64,000 nt of DNA from Mya arenaria (lineage: Eukaryota > Mollusca > Bivalvia > Myida > Myidae). The translations under genes and the position numbers were made by a program. Shown here piece by piece: positions 1 through 11,392 of the stretch (the stretch's first letter is position 1; the number at the start of each line of letters is the position of its first letter). The notes under the pieces are model-generated. The model saw only the letters and a list, made by a program, of their open reading frames with translations, made no database searches and had not been told where the DNA came from. The stretch spans positions 16,151,205 through 16,215,204 of the forward strand of contig NC_069134.1 in assembly GCF_026914265.1 (NCBI RefSeq). Direction: 5' to 3'.

Positions 1-1600
1 AAAAAATCCACAACTGAAAAATGTTTAAAGGCCTTACAGACTTCGGACATAAAAATTGTCTATCCGATATTTAAAATTTTGCTGAAACCAAAAGCCAAAC
101 ATTCAAATTATTTCATATGACATGAGTGAGAAATGATTGAATAGAAAAACGAAAGCACGCAGTGGACAGAAAGTTCAACTTGTTTTATTCGAACAGTTGT
201 GCCATACCTAGAATCAACTATTATGATGTAGTCACGCACGATATGGCGTTGAGACTTGAGACTGCTATACGAAAAATATTTTTATGGCTGAGTTGAGTGG
301 CCACCAACCTTTTAATTTATGATGGAAATAATAATAATAGCTGTAGGATTTTAACATGATTTGGTTGATAGTAACCCACTCAATGTTTAAGGGTCAGCGA
401 TTTTTCTACTGAAATCTTCATTCAATCTTCTAAATGACATGCAAACGCCCTATTGGAGCATGGGAGAAGTTCTTTGACAAGTTAAAGTGAACATACCTGA
501 GGACAGAACGGAGTTTGCTAGGGTGACGGACACACTAATCATTAAGGATATAAAAATATGCCATTACCCTACGTCTAACAGCTCAGGCGCTTTAGAGTTT
601 ATCACAGGCAAACTTTAAAAAGAACATGCTTTGTTAACTCCTTCGAAAATTAAAAAAAAAACACTATTATATACATGAAGATGATAAAAAATATTCAGAT
701 GGTTTGTTTCACAAATGTGGATACATGTTTTTATTTCTAAAAAGCTAAACACATCAAGTGTATGTTTGTAAAGTGCCTCAAGACACGTTCAGTGCGAATC
801 AATAAGAGATAAAGCTATTAAATATCTCCTAAAACAATGCGACTTACATCCAGATTGAAACAAATTCGTCTTATCAATTGTTACCCCACACTGGCTTATT
901 TCCAAAATTAAGTCATTATTTCAGTCAGACTTCTGTGTGTAATTTGCGATTACAACGATAAAAATTGAATAGTTGTCGCCCTATACCTTCAAAAACAGTC
1001 CCAAGGACAACTTGTTATGATCAAACCTCACATTGGAAACGTTATTTATGAGTAACATTTTTCATAATTTTAAACACAGAATGGCACAATACTGAGACCA
1101 CGGAACTATTGTATATTGTTTAGCTCTGTATCAAAATACACGATTGAAAGTGATCGATTCGGAAGAACGGATTACGTGAAATGATATATGTCACTTATCA
1201 CATGTGTGTCAAAAATCTGCAAGAAGTAACGAAATCTGAAACTGATCAAAGTGATCAGGAAATCAATTAGCACACATTTTGACAAATTAGGTGAAACTGA
1301 AGAAGTGATTATCAGTGCATGAGCAGACGACCCTCTTGAAAACAAACAGCCGAAATGACCCCTGAAATGGTTGAGGTAGTTGATATATGGATTGGATAAG
1401 ACTGAACTCACAAAGATCGACTTGTGAATAACTAGGACCGGTATTCAATCTATGAAAAGTACGTATTGATATATTCTTTAACGGGTCGTACAAGTAAATC
1501 TATCTTTTTATAGCGTTTTCTTTTGAAATGAGGTTATATGTAAATCAATTTCGTGCTCGATAACTAATTAAATGGTAGCTCTTGATGAAAAGCCATCAAT
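1..1600. other. Intergenic, nothing recognised
   Basis: AT-rich DNA with only short overlapping open frames of poor composition on the minus strand near 1170-1490. I see no splice-bounded exon, RNA gene or clear repeat. Confidence 0.6.
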
Positions 1601-1607
1601 TCTGTGG

Positions 1608-1645
1608 TATAATTTACCGTGAAGAGGACTTTATTTTCAGCATTT
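1608..1645 (+). promoter_or_regulatory. Candidate TATA/Inr core promoter of the 1895 gene
   Basis: TATAATTT at 1608-1615 is followed by TTCAGCATT, an initiator-like sequence with its A near 1639, about 31 bases downstream. This would give a 5' leader of about 256 nt before the ATG at 1895. The arrangement matches the better promoter of the paralogue at 19702-19736. The TATA match here is weaker. Confidence 0.4.
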
Positions 1646-1894
1646 AATGAACAAGTAAGCGTAAAATAAGCTTCATATGTGATAGAAATGACATTTCATA
1701 ATAAGACTTAGCACGTGTCTTGCTTTCGTGTATGCATTTTAAAAAATACATTGTGTTGTTCTCAAGGACTTCATCTGAGAGCTCGGTCTTGGTGACATAT
1801 TGCAACAGTAGACGTGCGTTTGTGTGGTAGTGCAACTTCCGGCTCCAAAATAAATTTTCCAGGAAAGTTCTGCTACGGGCGTGCTTTGGCCAGC

Positions 1895-2431
1895 ATGTTG
1901 GACGACGATGAGGCCAGCGGTAGTGGGGCTGAGATGGGAAGTTCCCCCTCTCAGTCCATCATCAGTGGCGGGTCGGAACTGTTCAAGTCTGTTTTGGATG
2001 ATTTCGTCTTTGATGAGGCCCGTGTAAGTAAAATAGAATTCAACCGCTACAAAAACAAACTTAAACAAGATAAGCATGACGAAGAGCACGTGAAATCTCG
2101 TCGTTGTGACAGTTGTCAGTGCGTGTTGGCGTTCTGCAAGTGCGCCCTCTATCACGGTAATGAGCGGAAGTTCGGGCACAGGGTCCATTGGGCGGATGAA
2201 GTATGGGAGAAGCCGCTGTATACAGCATTTACAGATTACCTGAACCATGACAGCGAAACTGATAGTGAACATGAACATGATGACGGACGTAAAAGACGCA
2301 CCAGTAAAGGAAACAATGAGAATAAAACAGCCAACAATGACAAAATTGTGCAGTGCAAAACTGATTTTCACAGCATGCCCAAACCAATTCTGAAGCATAA
2401 ACCTACATGTATAGTTATAGTTTCTGACTGA
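1895..2431 (+). CDS. Uncharacterised RVxW / Cys-knuckle protein, copy 1
   Basis: Single-exon gene of 178 aa. The frame is open from 1796, but the first ATG is at 1895, and the paralogue's similarity also starts after its own ATG. I do not recognise the family. In order it shows an acidic Ser/Gly-rich N-terminus, the motif SELFKSVLDDF (about residues 26-36), a cysteine knuckle C-x2-C-x6-C-x-C (CDSC...CKC, about 72-84) with one extra Cys inside, then RVHWADEVWEKPL (about 97-109), an acidic/basic low-complexity linker (DSETDSEHEHDD, KRR) and a conserved tail PILKHK-x2-CIVIVSD. All four motifs recur in order in the gene at 19996. RVHW fits the protein phosphatase 1 docking consensus [RK]-V-x-[FW]; that role is inference. 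No signal peptide or membrane segment is visible. A poly(A) signal lies at 2983. Confidence 0.85.
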   Translation: MLDDDEASGSGAEMGSSPSQSIISGGSELFKSVLDDFVFDEARVSKIEFNRYKNKLKQDKHDEEHVKSRRCDSCQCVLAFCKCALYHGNERKFGHRVHWADEVWEKPLYTAFTDYLNHDSETDSEHEHDDGRKRRTSKGNNENKTANNDKIVQCKTDFHSMPKPILKHKPTCIVIVSD

Positions 2432-2982
2432 TAAGGAAGTGAATATTTCGGTAAACTACTAATACTTGCAGTCTGGGAAATGCCAAACGAAACTCTGATT
2501 GACAGAAGTATTGAACAAGTATGGCCCATGTCCAGGGTTATTGTTAGACATAGAGTGATAGTGTGTCAATTACAATTGAGTTGTGTTTTTCATGTAATTG
2601 ATTGAGTGACCGAGATGTTTGCCTGTATGACGGGTGATCATGTACCTTTTCACTTTTAACGAAATTGAATTCAAAACATTTCAATAATTTACAAAACGCT
2701 TTGGTTCTTAGTACAAAGACATAATGAATTATAGAAAGAATACGTTTATTCGTACAATTGATTGAATGTGCATTTTAAAGAAATTCTGATTCATTTTAGA
2801 ATCGATCGACTAGGCTAAGCTTGGTATACGTACTGTTCATTAAACCTTCATATCATAAGTGTCAATGCCATACTATCATACGACAATGCATTTAAAGTGT
2901 TCATATTTAAGACATTCACATTGTGTTGATTTTGTATTGTATAATATTCCATTAAACTATGGAGGCAATGGGTTTTCTTTTT

Positions 2983-2988
2983 AATAAA
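2983..2988 (+). terminator. Poly(A) signal AATAAA for the 1895 gene
   Basis: First clear AATAAA downstream of the stop. It implies a 3' UTR of about 560 nt. Confidence 0.5.
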
Positions 2989-3477
2989 AGTTTGTCATTA
3001 AATTGGAGGGACGGGAATTTCAGAATGTTAGTAAAAATATATCAGAAGCTGATATACTGTTAACCAAAAACGTGGTGAACGATTCCAATTCAACAAACTT
3101 CTGAAGCAATGCAGCTATGTTATGTTTTGTGGTTATTAATTGTATTGAAATTCGTAAATAGTTTTTTTTATTGTTTTTTTTTTATATTCTTAAAGTTTAG
3201 GCGATTGTATATTAAAATCAACCAGTTAGATAAATGTCATGAATATTTTATTTGATCTTTACCGGACGGATGAATGATGAAACCAAAAAGGAATTATCAG
3301 CATACCCATTTTCTAAAGAAAAGTTCAGTATACATAGCTACACTGTTACAATATATTGAATAATTCTAGTTCTTTTCTTCAAAACTTCGCACATGTCTTG
3401 TAAGGGCGGTCAGTTTGCACTTGAATTGTTATTTTAAACAGTTTACCACAGAAAATCTTGCATATCTTAACGTATAC

Positions 3478-3646
3478 CGTCTCCGTGGCCTAGTGGTTAG
3501 GGCGTCTGCATACGGAGCCGGCCGCGGAAGTCGAAGGCATGGTCTGTGCTGACCTAGCATATAATTAAATGAAAAGGTGCCAATTGCCTTCGTGCGAGGC
3601 GCCCAGCATATAGGATCATATGAGGATAGGAATCGGGAGTTAAAAT
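3478..3646 (+). repeat. tRNA-derived SINE fragment
   Basis: GTGGCCTAGTGGTTAGGGCG at 3485-3504 is a good RNA polymerase III A box of tRNA type. The B-box region around 3525-3540 is degenerate. The following AAGGTGCC...GAGGCGCC...GGATAGGAA part looks like a SINE body. No intact tRNA fold is possible. Confidence 0.7.
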
Positions 3647-4375
3647 ATTTAAAAAAATCAAGGAGTTTTATAAGCTCAATGGGCTTTGCCCTTACTTTGG
3701 AGGCTGACACTATGATACACTTTACCGTTGTGGATAAAATTAAACACTTGATGAAATGCATACAAAACAGAACAAACACGCTGTTTTGTTCGAGTAACAT
3801 GGACTGCTGTTAAAGTGAAATATAAGATTCCTATACATATCGAGGGAAACACATTAATCATATAGCGCATGAAGCTCCGACATTTGTTTTGTATTCTGAC
3901 TTAAAAGAGCAGAGGTTTACATTTTAATTAAAAAGATACCTAAATTTGTTGGTCCACATATCTTTGTGAATGGAATTGTTATTGAAATAGCTTTCCCGTT
4001 ATTAGGTCGAGGTTTATATTGCGTACAATGAATGGATACAATTCAGAAAAAGGGGAGCTTGGTTTGCCTTCTTCCATATGGACTATGCAGTACAATAGCA
4101 TCATGTTGACAGTTTAATCCTATTCACATTAGCCCATATGCTATATGTGTGTATGTATAAGAGAGCATTTAGAAATGATCCACGATCGCTTTCAATTTGA
4201 AAATATAGAAATTTCTTCCTTGTTCTTAATTCTAAATTCCATTCTAGAATTCACAAGAGCAGTATTTTGACCACATGCGGCATATTTTTCTCTTCCTCTT
4301 TTTCAGTTAACAATATGATCTTTACAAATAATTTAATGTTAAAACAGCCTAACCGTCTGTTAGTGTAGTCCTTGG
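3647..4375. other. Intergenic, nothing recognised
   Basis: AT-rich sequence between the SINE and the first minisatellite. No supported gene or repeat. Confidence 0.5.
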
Positions 4376-4796
4376 TCAGCAGTCTGGCGATCTGATATAG
4401 TAAGTTTGGTCGCCGGACAGGGTGAACTCAGCAGCCTTGCAACATGGCAGCGTGAAGTAAGCAGTCGTGTCGCCGGACAGGGTGCCGTTAACAGCTTTGT
4501 AGCATGCTAACGTGAAGTAAGTAGTCGTGTCGCCGGACATAGTGCCGTTAACAGCTTTGTAGCATGGCAGCGTGAAGTAAGCAGTCGTGTCGCCGGACAG
4601 GGTGCCGTTAACAGCTTTGTAGCATGGCAGCGTGAAGTAAGCAGTCGTGTCGCCGGACAGGGTGCCGTTAACAGCTTTGTAGCATGGCAGCGTGAAGTAA
4701 GCAGTCGTGTCGCCGGACAGGGTGCCGTTAACAGCTTTGTAGCATGGCAGCGTGAAGTAAGCAGTCATGTCGCCGGACAGGGTGAAGTTAACAGCG
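4376..4796. repeat. Minisatellite A: 60-bp unit, about 6-7 copies
   Basis: Successive 60-base stretches from about 4390 to 4790 are nearly identical (GTCGCCGGACAGGGTG, then TTAACAGCTTTGTAGCATGG, then CAGCGTGAAGTAAGCAGT). Because 60 is divisible by three and the unit lacks stops, a 130-aa minus-strand frame stays open. I treat that frame as a by-product of the array. Outer units are more diverged than inner ones. Confidence 0.95.
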
Positions 4797-5150
4797 AGGC
4801 CTCAAAGCGTAAAGTTAGCAACTGGTGGCCTGACAGCGTGAACATAGAAGCCTGACGACCCGACAGCGTGGAATTAGCAGCCGAGTGGTTTGACAGCGTG
4901 AAATTAGTAGCCTGGTGGCATGACAGCGTGAGATTAGCAGCTGAGTGGTTTGTCAGCGTGAAATTAGTAGCCTGGTGGCATGACAGCGTGAGATTAGCAG
5001 CCGAGTGGTTTGACAGCGTGAAATTAGTAGCCTGGTGGCATGACAGCGTGAGATTAGCAGCTGAGTGGTTTGTCAGCGTGAAATTAGTAGCCTGGTGGCA
5101 TGACAACGTGGAATTAGTAGCAGGGTGGTTCGGCAGCATACAATTTGCAG
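4797..5150. repeat. Minisatellite B: 30/60-bp unit with 120-bp higher order
   Basis: Thirty-base half units (GACAGCGTGARATTAGCAG / GTGAAATTAGTAGCCTGGTGG) pair into 60-bp units. CCGAGTGGTTTGACAGC and CTGAGTGGTTTGTCAGC alternate, giving a 120-bp higher-order period. It abuts minisatellite A and shares CAGCGTGAA-TTAGCAG-like words with it, so the two probably have a common origin. Both strands stay open in one frame. Confidence 0.95.
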
Positions 5151-5506
5151 TCCGTAGGCCGTTGAACTCAATTTACATAGAGGCAATACCAATCAAACGT
5201 GCACACATTACACTCCATTGTGGGCCAATAAACTACAAGTTTATGAAAAAACTGCAATAATTAAATCATTTTATGATGCACCTGAATGCATCAACCTGGT
5301 GCTGTTCAATTTGTTGCCCAGCGTTCACATTTGTCGATTCAGTAAGCATTTTGAAATAAAGTTCCATTTAAAGTCCTAGCAAATAGTGGCTTTTGATATG
5401 AAATGCCGCGCCAAGCACTGTACGCCCTGACCTCTGTTTACGAACACAAATAAGTCTAGAATCATCCATGGAAATCACAACTGCAATTTGGTTAAGTGCA
5501 CCGTTT

Positions 5507-5690
5507 GACATTGTAGACCAAATATAGAATCTGTTAGAACGAAAATGGACTGAAACGGCTAAAAGTACAATAAGTATTACTGTTTATTTGCACAACAACA
5601 ATAAAACGGATGCAACATATTAACCATTTGAGGACAAAATACCAAGGTACGAAGTGTACCGTCAATAGCTTAAGACCATAGCGACTTAGT
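5507..5690 (+). repeat. Diverged direct repeat, copy 1
   Basis: Matches 6588-6770 in order through several blocks: CCGTTTGAC, AGAYCAAATATAGA, ACGAAAATRG, TTAACCATTTGAGGAC, AAATACC. Substitutions and small gaps are frequent, so this is an old duplication or two copies of one mobile repeat. Confidence 0.7.
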
Positions 5691-6587
5691 TCTAGTATTA
5701 TGGAATAATTCATTTAGTACATTTTCAGTGAAAACAGTATGGTTATATTTTCATTGTTGTTTTTCCTACTTTTCATTAGTATTTTTCTTTAAATTTTACA
5801 AAATTAAGCCCTGCAATTGTTTTTTATTATTTGTCTTTCATGTTAAAACGTGATTGAACATTATTGAATTCTGTGTTCTGCTATATATGACACGAAATTA
5901 CGATTTCATTTTTTTAGATATGATTGCTTGTGATGCTTAAATACATTACTATTGCCATGCATAATATCTGCGTTTATTTAACTTATCACATAACAACGGA
6001 ATACAAAAATAGTACTTGCAAACAAAATTGCAGCGAGTGTATCACATAAGTAAAACAAACATTTTGTTGGGTGGAAAAAATAGTTTTCCCTTGAGATGTT
6101 ACCACAAGTGACAGAAATGTGCTAAACCTGATTTCGCTTCATATGGCAACAATGGGAATACTGCATACGTAAAATTCTACTTTTATACGAATTCATGGTC
6201 AGTCTAAAAAATAAAAATAAAAGATCTTGAAAAAAAAGAACAATCCAAAAACGTTCATGGTATCTTAGTAGTGACTGTGAAAATGTATCAAGGCCTTTTT
6301 TGACTACAGTCTTCAAATTTCATTTCCTTAAAGGGGTGCAATAGTAGAAATATCTGAAAATAGTTCATTTAAAACTCCAATTACATGAAGGCGTTAATCT
6401 GGTGGTATCATATGTATCGATGTATATCTTTTTTTCTGGTAATACATACATGCAATCGGTTTTTAATTAATATAACATATAATGCAAATTGTACTTTACG
6501 CCACGTTTTCTATTTTTGAACTCAACGAACTCACCCATGTCTTTAATCTAACATTTATATCAAAGAATATGGTAAACAGTACCTACC
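5691..6587. other. Intergenic, nothing recognised
   Basis: AT-rich spacer between the two diverged repeat copies. No supported gene. Confidence 0.5.
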
Positions 6588-6770
6588 GTTTGACTTTTTA
6601 GATCAAATATAGATTCTATACGGACGAAAATAGCATTAAAAGACTAAGCGCACAATTACATTATTGTTTATGTCCACAAATACAATGAAAACGGATGAAT
6701 CCAATTAACCATTTGAGGACGAAATACCTTGGTCCAAAATTGTGTTTTAACCGCTATGGATCTTGCACTC
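6588..6770 (+). repeat. Diverged direct repeat, copy 2
   Basis: Partner of 5507-5690, about 1.08 kb downstream in the same orientation. Confidence 0.7.
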
Positions 6771-6923
6771 AAGTCTAAAACGACGAATACATTGGTGCCA
6801 ATATTTAATACTAGATATGACATGCATTACTCCGTGAACATGATGTTCAATAAATACCACATTTTCAGACTTTGTTTGTCGCTTGTTTGTTAAGTGTTCC
6901 TTGGCTATTTATACTTTGCGGAA

Positions 6924-6948
6924 CGGAACGAAACGGAACGGAACAAAC
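6924..6948. repeat. Short GGAAC pentamer run
   Basis: Five GGAAC-like pentamers in a row, one with a mismatch. Confidence 0.7.
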
Positions 6949-7134
6949 ATTGAGGCACCACACGGGGCACAGCATTTTTTTACTAATATGTAAATATATT
7001 AAATAATAATAATGATATATTGAAACTGCCTAGCGAACAGTCGATCAAGGGCTTTTTCGAACTGAACCATCTGAAAACCCACTTCTAAATGGATATTAAA
7101 ATCTTCGGGACTGCAAACAGGACCGCGTGTTCCT

Positions 7135-7420
7135 TTCGCGGTATTCATAAAACATCTTAAGTCATTTCCTAACTTGAATAAGTCGATTTCCTAAAACTGT
7201 CATAGTCATGTTTTAAAGAAAAAGTAAAAAACAACAACATAAAATCATGCTTCTTTTTAATTAAGTCAACGGCAATAAAGTATTTCAGAAATAATCAAGT
7301 AATTATATCATTTGACCAGTGAGATACTAACATTAGGAAAATTACTTAAATTACTTTAGTTAGGAAATGATTTCAGATTTTTATGACTTTTAAGTAGCCA
7401 AGTCTGAGATACGCCGGACA
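7135..7420. repeat. MITE-like repeat with TTAGGAAAT-type inverted ends
   Basis: The left part reads GGTATTCATAAAACATCTTA and CATTTCCTAACTT. The right part reads TTAGTTAGGAAATGATTT, an inverted match to the left block. A related element with the same ends lies at 48583-48795. Confidence 0.5.
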
Positions 7421-7854
7421 AGTTTTGAGTTATACCACTTCCATGAACATAAATAAAAGAAATGTTCTTTAAAGGTTTTGAGCAATTTTTAAATGACACC
7501 ATTGATGAGTTTTATTTGTGGTTGATGTTTTTCCATAACAGAACTAAATGGGTTATTACGGTTCCACACAGAGCCTTTCATACAGGCTTTAGATGCCATA
7601 ACTGCTGTAAAACATGGCATTACATTAAGTCCGCAAATGAATCAAAATCTTTATAAGGCCATTAACAAAATTTGCAATGCCATATTCATACCATCTAGTA
7701 CCAGTTAAATATGAATTCACATCTAAAGGTGTTTCGCCCATAGAATCAAACTAATGGATTTATTGTTCCAACATATACTTTGACACTGCATTTGTAAAGA
7801 GGGTGCTCTAAATTCTGTTTGTACGCTCTATAGCGCTTTCAACCCTCTTGGCAG
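7421..7854. other. Intergenic, nothing recognised
   Basis: Only a 64-aa open frame (7462-7656), with no supporting feature. Confidence 0.5.
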
Positions 7855-9780
7855 CCTTTTACTTACATCTAAGCCACAGTCTTTTACTTACATCTAAGCC
7901 ACAGTCTTTTACTTACATCTAAGCCACAGTCTTTTACTTACATCTTAGCCACAGTCTTTTACTTACATCTCAGCCACAGTCTTTTACTTACATCTAAGCC
8001 ACAGTCTTTTACTTACATCTCAGCCACAGTCTTTTACTTACATCTTAGCCACAGTCTTTTACTTACATCTAAGCCACAGTCTTTTACTTACATCTAAGCC
8101 ACAGTCATTTACTTACATCTAAGCCACAGTCTTTTACTTACATCTAAGCCACAGTCTTTTACTTACATCTTAGCCACAGTCTTTTACTTACTTCTCAGCC
8201 ACAGTCTTTTACTTACATCTTAGTCACAGTCTTTTACTAACATCTTAGCCACAGTCTTTTACTTACTTCTCAGCCACAGTCTTTTACTTACATCTTAGTC
8301 ACAGTCTTTTACTTACATCTAAGCCACAGTCTTTTACTTACATCTTAGCCACAGTCTTTTACTTACATCTTAGCCACAGTCTTTTACTTACATCTTAGTC
8401 ACAGTCTTTTACTTACATCTTAGTCACAGTCTTTTACTTACATCTTAGCCACAGTCTTTTACTTACATCTAAGCCACAGTCTTTTACTTACATCTTAGCC
8501 ACATTCTTTTACTTACATCTAAGCCACAGTCTTTTACTTACATCTAAGCCACATTCTTTTACTTACATCTTAGCCACAGTCTTTTACTTACATCTAAGCC
8601 ACAGTCTTTTACTTACATCTTAGCCACAGTCTTTTACTTACATCTTAGTCACAGTCTTTTACTTACATCTTAGCCACAGTCTTTTACTTACATCGAAGCC
8701 ACAGTCTTTTACTTACATCTAAGCCACAGTCTTTTACTTACATCTTAGCCACAGTCTTTTACTTACATCTAAGCCACAGTCTTTTACTTACATCCAAGCC
8801 ACAGTCTTTTACTTACATCTTAGCCACAGCCTTTTACTTACATCTTAGCCACAGTCTTTTACTTACATCTCAGCCACAGTCTTTTACTTACATCTTAGCC
8901 ACAGCCTTTTACTAACATCTCAGCCACAGTCTTTTACTTACATCTTAGCCACAGCCTTTTACTAACATCTTAGCCACAGTCTTTTACTTACATCTTAGAC
9001 ACAGTCTTTTACTTACATCTAAGCCACAGTCTTTTACTTACATCTCAGCCACAGTCTTTTACTTACATCTCAGCCACAGTCTTTTACTTACATCTTAGCC
9101 ACAGTCTTTTACTTACATCTCAGCCACAGTATTTTACTTACATCTAAGCCACTGTCTTTTACTTACATCTCAGCCACAGTCTTTTACTTACATCTTAGCC
9201 ACAGTCTTTTACTTACATCTTAGCCACAGTCTTTTACTTACATCTTAGCCACAGTCTTTTACTTACATCTCAGCCACAGTCTTTTACTTACATCTAAGCC
9301 ACAGTCTTTTTACTTACATCTAAGCCACAGTCTTTTACTTACATCTTAGCCACAGCCTTTTACTTACATCTTAGCCACAGTCTTTTACTTACATCTCAGC
9401 CACAGTCTTTTACTTACATCTCAGCCACAGTCTTTTACTTACATCTTAGCCGCAGTCTTTTACTTACATCTAAGCCACAGTCTTTTACTTACATCTTAGC
9501 CGCAGTCTTTTACTTACATCACAGCCACAGTCTTTTACTTACATCTTAGCCACAGTCTTTTACTTACATCTTAGCCACAGTCTTTTACTTACATCTTAGC
9601 CACAGTCTTTTACTTACATCTTAGCCACAGTCTTTTACTTACATCTTAGCCACAGTCTTTTACTTACATCTAAGCCACAGTCTTTTACTTACATCTTAGC
9701 CACAGTCTTTTACTTACATCTAAGCCACAGTCTTTTACTTACATGTAAACCACAGTCTTTTACTTACATCTAAGCCACAG
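7855..9780. repeat. Minisatellite C: 25-bp unit, about 77 copies
   Basis: Unit CTTTTACTTACATCT followed by [A/T/C]AGCCACAGT repeats with almost no indels; one extra T near 9310 shifts the register. The main variable position is the base before AGCC (A, T or C), and a minority of units have AGTC or AACATC. Neighbouring units share variants only loosely. On the minus strand nearly every unit carries GATGTAAGTAAA, a perfect GTAAGT 5' splice-site core. On the plus strand each unit has a pyrimidine-rich tract ending in YAG or AAG. Confidence 0.97.
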
Positions 9781-11392
9781 CCGTTGGAAGGGAATGAGCT
9801 CCTGCTTTGATGCTAGGTTATTTAGGCATTTCTTTCTGACATTTTTCAACTGCAGTATTTTTTATTTATTTTATGCTAGATCGCTGGTAGACTAGTTAGC
9901 GTATCTTCGCCTACCCAGGAGTAGCTTTTATGACGTTTTAGTGTATCCTCGCCTTTGTAGGATGCCGTCTTATTTGGGAATTATTTAAATAATTATACTT
10001 CCCAAAACACGGAAGATATATTTCCAAAAATAATTGAATCCCAAAGAATGCATGAAGGAATGTATTAATGTTGCACATTCTCTAGAAAATATAAAACCAG
10101 TCACACTCGAACTTGATCAAATGTCCATTAAATTTTGCAATCTGCACAACGGCGTAATTAAGAAAAACAAAACGTTATTAAAATGATAACTTAGTATATT
10201 TCTAAGACTTCATACATCTAGTATCTATTTAGTGCACCAAAGTCAAGTATGATTCTACTTGATTCGCCATAGGGCAGTCCAACGCAAGGTTTTTTGTCCG
10301 TGGTACAATTACTGGCCAATGTGTGCCTGTATATGGTGGAGCGTTGAGACTGGACTACATAAATACCAATAAATGGCTAGACTAGTTGTAGAAGCCCACT
10401 TTTCTTTGTCGGTAAAAGTTTAGCTGTTAACAGTTTTGTCATAAACATCATTAAAGAAAACAGCACACGTTTCTCAACTTCCTTAGATTTCCCCCACCTT
10501 TGTTTGGGTTGATTTATTTTGATTTTATATGAAGTAATCAGTCTGGTATTGCATTTACGTAGTACGAATTCTCTATTCAAAAGTGTAAAATTAAAACCAT
10601 GCATGTTCTGAAAGTGACTAGCACCGACATGGGCGTGATCGTGACGATCCTTAAATAGATTCAACGCGTATTAGATCAAATATGTTCATTTGGTCGCGAC
10701 AACACCCTTTTGAAATATTTTTAAAGCGTTATTGTTAATTAACAAAGTGTGGTTATGAAATTATAGCGTAAGTATATTTATGGAATGAAATGCCAATAGA
10801 GGATTAATAGAATCGCTGAAAAGTGGGATGTTACCGAAAACGTATTTAAGTACTTTGATCGAACGACATGAAATATACAAACAAACACGAGTATTAATTG
10901 TATTCTATAGCAGGATTTGTCATCAGTGGTCTTTAAAGATCTTGGTACTGAATGGCATTGTTCGTATAAACATATATAGCTAAAATATATATAAATAACG
11001 AAATTGACATAGGATTTTTATCGTACTTGTAGCTGAATAAATTACTACCATTTCTTTGAAATAGAAAATAATCGATGTTTTACTGTTGATTTTTTTTTTC
11101 ATTTTCAAAAGATTAAGGGAACTCTTCTTCAAAATTAAGAGACCGAAAAAGATGGATCTTCGGAAACAGTTTAATATTTTGAATATGATTTACGTGAATG
11201 TTTCTTTGTCAGGGCAAGTGCTGGCCTGACGATCTATGTGTTCATTTATTTTACATTACTACTTTTGGAAAAAAAAATCAGATATCCTCGGGATGTTTTG
11301 GACAACCGTACTGAAGACTTTCTAAGTATAAAAATAATTATGCGAAAAATAATGCCCATCCCAGGCCGAAATTGTAACCAATGTTTTTTATT
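9781..11392. other. Intergenic, nothing recognised
   Basis: AT-rich spacer between the 25-bp and 38-bp arrays. A 95-aa minus frame at 10377-10664 has no splice or homology support. Confidence 0.5.

Noticed and set aside
1739-2398. 219-codon minus-strand frame opposite the 1895 gene
   Set aside because: It is the antisense shadow of a gene supported by a paralogue; its own composition and hydrophobic runs show no family.
4376-5260. Frames of 124-130 codons on both strands
   Set aside because: By-products of 60-bp units that lack stop codons.
7855-9780. CRISPR-like array
   Set aside because: Units are contiguous with no unique spacers, and the setting is a eukaryotic genome.
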